Shown here: positions 1 to 4,710 of the stretch, piece after piece
Numbering within the stretch: position 1 is the stretch's first letter
Layout of the letters: the number at the start of each line of letters is the position of its first letter
The notes under the pieces: generated by a model
Seen by the model: only the letters and a program-made list of their open reading frames with translations
Database searches by the model: none
What the model was told of the DNA's origin: nothing
Program-made: the position numbers and the translations under genes
Origin: Alphaproteobacteria bacterium
GTDB lineage: Bacteria > Pseudomonadota > Alphaproteobacteria > Rs-D84
Assembly: GCA_009785765.1 (NCBI GenBank)
Contig: WQVP01000012.1
Span: forward strand, 1-8,195
DNA length: 8,195 bases
Direction: 5' to 3'

Positions 1-369
1 ATTGTGTCATACGGTGTTGCAATGGAACGTTCTCGTCAAACATATCGGTCCTTGGTTTCATTTTCGCCCACAACAACGGGCGCCAAAAATGCCCAAAAGT
101 GCGACACAAAAATCATAGGCGATAACGCAATCGTTAACACTTATCCTGTTATAATTCACGGGAATTCAGAAAATCATCAAACGCACGAGGCCAGCGCAAG
201 CGCCGTCCCAGCAGACGCCCTTTGGTACCTTGGGTCCGCTGGAATCTCGGAAGATATGGCAACCGCATTAATTGTAAGTGGTGCTGCGGCACCGGTTTTA
301 TCACGACTTCCTATGGAGTTTCTGGTTGAATCAAAACAGCTTATACAAATGGCTTTGGAGAACAAATAG
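1..369 (+). CDS. sufB: Fe-S cluster assembly scaffold protein SufB, C-terminal part (5' end outside window)
   Basis: The reading frame is open from base 1, so this is the tail (122 residues) of a longer gene; the GTG at 4 is internal. SufB is the scaffold subunit of the SufBC(D) complex, which assembles Fe-S clusters in the cytoplasm. The tail matches SufB rather than SufD: an S-R-x-x-Y-R-x-L segment, then K-C-D-T-K-I-I-G-D, then H-E-A-S, and a C-terminal L-P-M-E-F followed by a helix ending in M-A-L-E. From my knowledge of E. coli SufB, Cys405 and the His433-Glu434 pair are functionally important. The equivalents here are the Cys encoded at 100-102 and the His-Glu at 184-189, with the same 28-residue spacing, so the end looks functional. 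The stop codon TAG (367-369) is the first three bases of a TAGGCAC heptamer repeat. sufC follows 28 bp later in the same operon. Confidence 0.93.
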   Translation: MVSYGVAMERSRQTYRSLVSFSPTTTGAKNAQKCDTKIIGDNAIVNTYPVIIHGNSENHQTHEASASAVPADALWYLGSAGISEDMATALIVSGAAAPVLSRLPMEFLVESKQLIQMALENK

Positions 370-383
370 GCACTAGGCACTAG
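367..383. repeat. TAGGCAC heptamer, 2.4 copies, over the sufB stop codon
   Basis: TAGGCAC occurs twice in perfect tandem (367-373, 374-380), followed by a partial TAG. The first TAG is the sufB stop codon; the second and third TAGs lie at 374 and 381, so only the second frame (374) differs from that of the stop. The array lies just before the sufC Shine-Dalgarno. It is short, but the 7-bp period matches the other arrays in this window. Confidence 0.7.
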
Positions 384-397
384 TAAAAGGTAATAAT

Positions 398-1102
398 ATG
401 AACATATTACAAATAAAAAACTTATCAGTAATGCATGACGGCAAAAAAATATTGCATGATATAAATATGTCCGTGAATGCGGGCGACATTATGTTGTTAA
501 ACGGACATAATGGGTCTGGAAAAACAACTTTGGTCAAAACAATTGCCGGACAATATGAGGCGAGCGGCGAAATTATATTCAACAATCCAATCACCAATCA
601 CCAATCACCAATCACCGATTTATCAACTGCTGAACGTGCGAAATTGGGAATATTTTTCGGTCTGCAACATGTGCCAGAAATTCCGGGACTGTCCATTACA
701 TCTTTTCTTAAACATTCTATGATGGCACATAATGAAAAAATGCCGGCTGGTGAATTCTTTAAAAAATTAACCGATGCACGCATGCGCCTTAACATTCCAG
801 AAAACTGGCTTGGCCGGGCGATTAATGTTGGGTTCAGTGGCGGCGAACGTAAAAAAATTATGATGCTTCATTTGCTTTTGATTAAACCAAAGCTTGCCAT
901 ATTGGACGAACCTGATTCCGGAGTTGATACCGAAACGCAAACATTATTCGCAGAAGTTATTAAAGAACTGAATCAGCCATCCCGAACCCCGAACCCCGAA
1001 CCCCGAACAACCTTTTTAATCATTTCCCACCAAGAAAGCTTTACAAAACTTATAAAACCAACCGCCGTTACCACTTTGGAGAGCGGGAAAATTATGGTAT
1101 AA
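398..1102 (+). CDS. sufC: Fe-S cluster assembly ATPase SufC (ABC-type)
   Basis: This is the ABC ATPase of the SUF system. It binds SufB (and SufD) and uses ATP to change the scaffold's conformation during Fe-S cluster assembly. It has 234 residues; typical SufC has about 250. Visible motifs: Walker A G-H-N-G-S-G-K-T-T (36-44, Lys42), Q-loop around F-G-L-Q-H, signature F-S-G-G-E-R-K-K (146-153), Walker B with L-D-E-P-D-S-G-V-D (169-177, Glu171), and H-loop I-S-H-Q (His211). The start ATG has AAAAGG at 385-390, 7 bp upstream. The gene carries two perfect four-copy heptamer arrays. One encodes N-P-I-T-N-H-Q-S-P-I-T-D (63-74) and the other S-R-T-P-N-P-E-P-R-T-T (195-205). Compared with E. coli SufC as I remember it, each makes a loop longer by about 6-10 residues but leaves every catalytic motif intact, so the protein is probably active. 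Confidence 0.95.
   Translation: MNILQIKNLSVMHDGKKILHDINMSVNAGDIMLLNGHNGSGKTTLVKTIAGQYEASGEIIFNNPITNHQSPITDLSTAERAKLGIFFGLQHVPEIPGLSITSFLKHSMMAHNEKMPAGEFFKKLTDARMRLNIPENWLGRAINVGFSGGERKKIMMLHLLLIKPKLAILDEPDSGVDTETQTLFAEVIKELNQPSRTPNPEPRTTFLIISHQESFTKLIKPTAVTTLESGKIMV
589..616. repeat. Heptamer array AATCACC x4 inside sufC
   Basis: Four perfect tandem copies of AATCACC, preceded by a degenerate copy (aatc-c, 584-588). Because 7 is not a multiple of 3, three units encode one 7-residue peptide repeat (N-H-Q-S-P-I-T). The opposite orientation (GGTGATT) would put TGA stops in every frame, so the array is in its only translatable orientation. Related GTGATT heptamers occur at 7774-7807. Confidence 0.93.
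981..1008. repeat. Heptamer array CCCGAAC x4 inside sufC
   Basis: Four perfect tandem copies of CCCGAAC, followed by a decayed partial unit (aacc). It encodes R-T-P-N-P-E-P-R-T in the loop just before the strand that carries the SufC H-loop. The unit differs by one base from the CACGAAC heptamer in the next gene. Confidence 0.93.
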
Positions 1103-1106
1103 TATA

Positions 1107-1131
1107 GTCGTGTTCGTGGTTCGTGTTCGTG
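1107..1131. repeat. Degenerate GTTCGTG heptamer array, left arm of an inverted repeat
   Basis: Starting 4 bp after the sufC stop is a run of GTTCGTG units, some shortened to 6 bp. Its reverse complement matches 1199-1225 along its whole length with only two one-base gaps. The two arms could pair into a stem of about 25 bp, with a 67-nt loop that holds the next gene's Shine-Dalgarno and start codon. Confidence 0.85.
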
Positions 1132-1159
1132 CTCGGATTATGAATACGCATAAAATTAC

Positions 1160-1172
1160 GGAGATTCAAATG
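1160..1172 (+). promoter_or_regulatory. Ribosome binding site deciding the start of the membrane protein gene
   Basis: GGAG at 1160-1163 is followed by 6 bp (ATTCAA) and ATG at 1170. The same GGAGATTCAA string precedes the next gene (2120-2129, ATG at 2132). This selects 1170 over the upstream GTG (1110) and ATG (1140). Confidence 0.8.
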
Positions 1173-2132
1173 CCAGTCAAAAAACCAGTCAAACGAACCA
1201 CGAACCACGAACCACGAACCACGACGTTATCAACTTGGCTTTTCCGTCGGCCGGTTAAATATGCCCTATTTTCACTTGGGCTTATTATATGTGCAATGGT
1301 ACTTTCCACGGTTGCGACATTCTTAACCCACGATTATATGCTCAGCATGCTGGTGTTTTCTGTATCAAGTTTGGCCGCCGCTGTATTTATGATTTTTTAT
1401 GCAATCCGCACGGCCGGCGACGTTTTGTTATCAAGACGTGATATGCTTTATATTAACATAGGTATAACATTAACAATGATTGGTGCGATTGCTGCAATAT
1501 TAATACCTGTTATGTTTTTCAGCATGGCCAATCTTGTCTCTTGGCATTATATGATGATGGCGATGTACCCGTCGCTTTATATGACTTTGCTTTTGCTTAT
1601 AATGGTATTTATATTCTTTGCCGTATCTTTTTTCAAAGGATTAATTGTATATCAATTCATAGCCATCTATAAATATGCACGTGCAAATAACGTGCCAAAA
1701 TGGAAAGTATTATTATCACTTCCTGCGGGCACAGGGTTCCTTTCATGGCCATCATATATCGCAGAGTCCAATTCAAAAACTGCCGACTCTGTCTCTAATA
1801 AAGCAAAATGGTTTGAAGTATTTATTCAAAACATATTAAAAAATCATGTTATGGGATGGGTTGTTTTGGCGGCAATTGTTATTCCGATGAACATCATGAA
1901 TATGATTGATTTGGCGACTGTGATTGTCATGATGGCGTCTCTTGGTGCGGTTCAATATTTCTTTGGCCTTAAAAAATTGACCACACAAATGCCGTCTATA
2001 ATTTCAACACTTGCCATTATTTTTAATGTGATAATTATCGCCACAGCGTTCAGCGTATACAACGCCGAAATGCAAAGAATCCAAGAAATGAACGCTCAAA
2101 TAGAAGTTATAGAAATTATGGAGATTCAATAA
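1170..2132 (+). CDS. Unrecognised multi-pass membrane protein
   Basis: A 320-residue inner-membrane protein that I cannot assign to a family. About seven hydrophobic segments are visible: roughly 31-52, 58-80, 93-118, 136-160, 229-243, 247-267 and 277-296. The N-terminal tail (1-30) is basic and probably cytoplasmic; residues 9-18 (R-T-T-N-H-E-P-R-T-T) come from a heptamer array. Between segments 4 and 5 is a long polar loop with a striking G-T-G-F-L-S-W-P-S-Y-I-A-E-S motif (187-200). The C-terminus is a short charged helix rich in Glu, Gln and Ile. The start is set by GGAG 6 bp before ATG 1170. The gene begins 67 bp after sufC, and its TAA overlaps the ATG of the permease gene by one base (TAATG), so the two are translationally coupled and may work together. 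A link to Fe-S metabolism is suggested only by position. Confidence 0.85.
   Translation: MPVKKPVKRTTNHEPRTTTLSTWLFRRPVKYALFSLGLIICAMVLSTVATFLTHDYMLSMLVFSVSSLAAAVFMIFYAIRTAGDVLLSRRDMLYINIGITLTMIGAIAAILIPVMFFSMANLVSWHYMMMAMYPSLYMTLLLLIMVFIFFAVSFFKGLIVYQFIAIYKYARANNVPKWKVLLSLPAGTGFLSWPSYIAESNSKTADSVSNKAKWFEVFIQNILKNHVMGWVVLAAIVIPMNIMNMIDLATVIVMMASLGAVQYFFGLKKLTTQMPSIISTLAIIFNVIIIATAFSVYNAEMQRIQEMNAQIEVIEIMEIQ
1194..1225. repeat. Heptamer array CGAACCA x4 inside the membrane protein gene
   Basis: Four perfect copies (1194-1221) and a partial unit (CGAC, 1222-1225). It encodes the basic cytoplasmic tail of the membrane protein. Bases 1199-1225 are the right arm of the inverted repeat whose left arm is 1107-1131. 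Confidence 0.93.
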
Positions 2133-3166
2133 TGAATTTTTTAATCCCAGCAATTTTAATAATTGCTATTTTATACATTGGGCGGGCTTTATTGCTTCCG
2201 ATACTTGTTGCGGTATTCTTTTGGTATCTTCTTTATTCCATAGCCGCATATTACCGTAAACTTTTGCCGTATAAAGATGAATCACACGGATTCAAACACA
2301 AAGCGTTTAACATTCTTGCGGGATTTATGTCGGTTGGAACTTTTGGTTTTTTCATTCATCTTTTTCAATCAAATATTCGGCCGGCAATTATGGGCTTTAT
2401 CGCAAGAATTCCAGAAATCCAAGGAAGGCTTATCGCGTTCCAAAGCTATGTCTCGGACGCCATGGGCATTGAATTATCCGCATCCATGTTGCCAGATACA
2501 ACACGTATAATTGGCGCAATAACGCAAAGCACAACACAGCTTTTGACCATCACCGGACTTATAACTATTTACATAGTTGTCTTGTTTATTGAACAGTCTA
2601 CGTTTCGCAAAAAACTTGCCGCACTTTTCCCGATAAAAAAACAACTACAAAAGGCACAATTTATAATTGCAGCAATTGATGACAACATGAAAAGATATAT
2701 GTTTGTCAAAACTGCAATGTCGGCACTTAATGCAATTGCGTCATATATATTCCTTTGGTACATAGGGTTTGAATTCGCATTTGTTTGGGCGTTCATAGTA
2801 TTTGTGCTGAATTATATACCAACACTTGGCACAGCCATATCTGTATCCTTGCCGGTTTTATTCGCATTTATCACAGGGTATTCGCCGAACGAAATCATAG
2901 TACTGGCCTTTGGTCTTGGCGCAATCCAAGCAATCGTTGGGAATTTCTTGGACCCACGTTTAATGGGTCATACGTTAAACCTTTCTATGCTGGTGATTAT
3001 TATAAATCTTGTATTTTGGGGAATGATTTGGGGGCCTGTTGGAATGTTTTTCAGCGTACCAATTCTTGTCGCCACATTTATCATAATGGCACAGTTTGAT
3101 AAGACCCGGCCGATTGCGATATTATTATCTGCGAATGGTGAAATCCCGGATAAAAAGAAAGATTAA
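2132..3166 (+). CDS. AI-2E/PerM family transporter (UPF0118-type permease)
   Basis: A 344-residue polytopic inner-membrane protein of the AI-2E transporter/PerM family. Some members export autoinducer-2 and others act as Na+/H+ antiporters or have no known substrate, so the substrate cannot be stated. Evidence: two N-terminal hydrophobic segments (about 2-40), one at 54-76, then a mostly soluble stretch (77-131) typical of the family's extended domain, and further segments to the end. The C-terminal half carries the family hallmarks: F-V-L-N-Y-I-P-T-L-G-T, then a G-N-F-L-D-P-R-L-M-G-H-T-L-N-L-S motif, then F-W-G-x-x-W-G-P-V-G-M-F-F-S-V-P. Length is normal for the family. The start is coupled to the upstream membrane protein (TAATG) with GGAG nearby at 2120-2123. 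A terminator follows directly, so this is the last gene of the suf-led operon. Confidence 0.9.
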   Translation: MNFLIPAILIIAILYIGRALLLPILVAVFFWYLLYSIAAYYRKLLPYKDESHGFKHKAFNILAGFMSVGTFGFFIHLFQSNIRPAIMGFIARIPEIQGRLIAFQSYVSDAMGIELSASMLPDTTRIIGAITQSTTQLLTITGLITIYIVVLFIEQSTFRKKLAALFPIKKQLQKAQFIIAAIDDNMKRYMFVKTAMSALNAIASYIFLWYIGFEFAFVWAFIVFVLNYIPTLGTAISVSLPVLFAFITGYSPNEIIVLAFGLGAIQAIVGNFLDPRLMGHTLNLSMLVIIINLVFWGMIWGPVGMFFSVPILVATFIIMAQFDKTRPIAILLSANGEIPDKKKD

Positions 3167-3193
3167 AAAAACCGCCGGTTGGCGGTTTTTTAT
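3165..3193. terminator. Bidirectional intrinsic terminator between the suf operon and dnaJ
   Basis: The stem ACCGCC / GGCGGT (3171-3176 and 3181-3186, loop GGTT) is flanked by an A tract before and a T tract after. It therefore has the stem plus U-run form on both strands. It starts within the permease stop codon and ends one base before the dnaJ stop codon on the other strand. Confidence 0.92.
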
Positions 3194-4315
3194 TTAAAAT
3201 ATTCCACGTGATTTTGGTTTAATTCCGGCAAATTCCGAAAGCGCTTTCTTTTCTTTTTCAGATAGCCTACGAGGGACCTCTGTATTTATTTCCATATATA
3301 AATCCCCACGGACACCGGCACGGCCACCAATTGGCATGCCTTGGCCGCGTAATTTCATACGCTCTCCCACTTGTGTTCCTGCCGGGATTTTTACGCCCAG
3401 TTTTTTATCATCAATTGTGTCAATTTCAATTTCGCCGCCAAGCGCCAGCGTTGCAAACGGAATCGTTGCACGAGTGTATAAATCTGACCCATCACGGTCA
3501 AACGTTTTGTCCGGACGGATACGAATATCTATGTATAAATCGCCCGATATGCCGCCAAAAGGTGCCGCCTCTCCCATACCTGCAAGGCGAAGTCTTGCGC
3601 CGTCCATAACGCCGGCCGGTATTTTTACATCAATTTCACGGGTTTTGTTTATGACGCCGCTGTCGCAGTCTTTGCATGAGTCTTTTATTTTACGACCGGC
3701 GCCGTGGCAATCTGGGCATGGCGCCTCGGTCGTAAAAAAGCCTTGTCTTTGATGTACATAGCCAGATCCATTACACCTTGTACAGGCCGGTGCCGGCTTG
3801 CCATCAGACGTTCCGTGCCCAGCGCATTTTTCGCAATGGGTATTTGTTTGGAATTTTACGGTTTCTGTTTTGCCTGTGAATGCGGTTTTTAAATCTATGA
3901 CAACCTGGTGCAATAAATCACGTCCACGCATTTGGGCTGGCGACCCAGAGCGACGAGAGCGACCGCCACCAAATCCCGCACTCCGAAGCATTTCTTCCAT
4001 CATTTCGGACATATCAATTCCGCCGTCGCCGCCGAAATTAAATTCAAAACCACCCCCCCCTCCGAATGGATTCCCTCTGGCGCCACCTGTGGAGCCACCA
4101 AAAGCCGAATCGCCAAAGCGGTCGTATGCGGCACGTTTTTGCGGGTCTTTTAATGTATCAAATGCGTTGTTAACTTCTTTGAATTTTTCTTCGGCCGCCT
4201 TGTCGCCCTGATTTTTATCAGGGTGATATTTCAAAACAGCCTTGTGATAGGCCTTTTTAATTTCGGCATCGGTGGCGGTTTTGGATACGCCCAAAATATC
4301 GTATGGATTTTTCAT
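3194..4315 (-). CDS. dnaJ: Chaperone protein DnaJ (Hsp40)
   Basis: The Hsp40 co-chaperone delivers unfolded clients to DnaK and stimulates its ATPase. At 373 residues it has the full class A layout: J-domain (1-70) with the H-P-D motif at 31-33; a Gly/Phe-rich linker (about 73-118) interrupted by an acidic-Met stretch D-M-S-E-M-M-E-E-M; a zinc-binding domain with Cys pairs 161/164, 178/181, 200/203 and 214/217; then the C-terminal client-binding and dimerisation domains. The fourth zinc motif reads C-K-D-C-D-S-G-V, not the usual C-x-x-C-x-G-x-G, but both Cys are kept. dnaK is not in the window, although dnaKJ are often adjacent. There is no Shine-Dalgarno before the ATG. A TTGAAA/TATATA promoter ends 7 nt before it, predicting a leaderless mRNA. 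The gene shares a terminator with the suf operon. Confidence 0.97.
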   Translation of the reverse strand: MKNPYDILGVSKTATDAEIKKAYHKAVLKYHPDKNQGDKAAEEKFKEVNNAFDTLKDPQKRAAYDRFGDSAFGGSTGGARGNPFGGGGGFEFNFGGDGGIDMSEMMEEMLRSAGFGGGRSRRSGSPAQMRGRDLLHQVVIDLKTAFTGKTETVKFQTNTHCEKCAGHGTSDGKPAPACTRCNGSGYVHQRQGFFTTEAPCPDCHGAGRKIKDSCKDCDSGVINKTREIDVKIPAGVMDGARLRLAGMGEAAPFGGISGDLYIDIRIRPDKTFDRDGSDLYTRATIPFATLALGGEIEIDTIDDKKLGVKIPAGTQVGERMKLRGQGMPIGGRAGVRGDLYMEINTEVPRRLSEKEKKALSEFAGIKPKSRGIF

Positions 4316-4322
4316 AGATATT

Positions 4323-4351
4323 TATATAGTAAAAAATATAATAAATTTCAA
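4323..4351 (-). promoter_or_regulatory. dnaJ promoter, predicted leaderless
   Basis: On the minus strand: TTGAAA (4351-4346), a 17-bp AT-rich spacer, TATATA (4328-4323), then 7 nt to the dnaJ ATG. Transcription would start at or next to the ATG. CTTGAAA also resembles the -35 box of heat-shock sigma factor RpoH, so this could be an RpoH or mixed promoter. The -10 fits sigma-70 better. I see no CIRCE operator. Confidence 0.65.
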
Positions 4352-4382
4352 GCGGGTAAAAATACTAAATACACCTGGGCGT

Positions 4383-4613
4383 CTATTCTCTGATCTTTCT
4401 TCCAAATTTTCCGACGTTACAGAGACATAACGCCGTTGGCACATCTATTAATTTGCCGCCTATGTATTCTGCGCCGACTGTCCGATAAATCCCCAAATCG
4501 CTTGCGTCTTTGGCTAATTGGCCGCCAACACCCTTAAAATAGCTATTGGCATTTTTATTCAAATCCATTGTACCGCTTACGTTTACAGCCGTTTCTTTTT
4601 TAACAGTCGTCAT
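4383..4613 (-). CDS. Small hypothetical protein, 76 aa
   Basis: I do not recognise this protein. It has 76 residues and no signal peptide or clear membrane segment. A Lys/Thr-rich start is followed by a Gly/Ala middle (Y-F-K-G-V-G-G-Q-L-A-K-D-A-S-D-L-G-I-Y) and a C-terminal C-L-C pair before a basic end (G-K-F-G-R-K-I-R-E). The start is ATG 4613, because AAAGGG lies 8 nt upstream; a TTG 27 bp earlier is less likely since it is upstream of that site. A good promoter (TTGACA, 16 bp, TAAAAT) lies just upstream, back to back with the parE promoter. dnaJ follows 67 bp downstream on the same strand with its own promoter and no clear terminator between, so read-through is possible. Promoter plus ribosome binding site make it likely to be real; function unknown. 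Confidence 0.7.
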   Translation of the reverse strand: MTTVKKETAVNVSGTMDLNKNANSYFKGVGGQLAKDASDLGIYRTVGAEYIGGKLIDVPTALCLCNVGKFGRKIRE

Positions 4614-4645
4614 TGTTTTTACCCTTTGTTTTATTGACAAAAGTC

Positions 4646-4673
4646 ATTTTACAGCCAGCCGTAAAAATGTCAA
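4646..4673 (-). promoter_or_regulatory. Promoter of the 76-aa gene
   Basis: On the minus strand: a perfect TTGACA (4673-4668), a 16-bp spacer and TAAAAT (4651-4646). The expected start is near 4639, leaving a leader of about 26 nt that contains AAAGGG. The -35 box is one base away from the parE -35 box. Confidence 0.7.
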
Positions 4674-4674
4674 C

Positions 4675-4703
4675 TTGAAATTATTTTTTTTTTACGCTAT
4701 GCT
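4675..4703 (+). promoter_or_regulatory. parE promoter, predicted leaderless
   Basis: TTGAAA (4675-4680), a 17-bp T-rich spacer, TATGCT (4698-4703), then 7 nt to ATG 4711. The -35 sequence, spacer length, T-rich spacer ending in TTTAC(GC) and 7-nt gap match the dnaJ promoter. No Shine-Dalgarno lies before the ATG. Confidence 0.68.
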
Positions 4704-4710
4704 CTGCCGC

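Noticed and set aside
589..616. CRISPR array
   Set aside because: The repeat unit is 7 bp with no spacers; it is a simple tandem repeat inside a gene.
1110..1169. GTG (1110) or ATG (1140) as start of the membrane protein
   Set aside because: The extra residues would come from the degenerate heptamer array and have no Shine-Dalgarno; GGAG sits ideally before ATG 1170.
3798..4211. Open frame on the + strand opposite dnaJ (137 codons)
   Set aside because: Antisense shadow of the dnaJ Gly-rich and J-domain region; no ribosome binding site or family features.
4316..4382. CIRCE/HrcA operator upstream of dnaJ
   Set aside because: No TTAGCACTC inverted repeat is present in the dnaJ upstream region.
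4614..4640. TTG start extending the 76-aa protein to 85 residues
   Set aside because: The AAAGGG ribosome binding site lies inside that extension and fits ATG 4613.
4546..4710. N-terminal extension of ParE with a hydrophobic segment
   Set aside because: It overlaps the divergent 76-aa gene and both promoters, and the ParE family begins at about the ATG at 4711.
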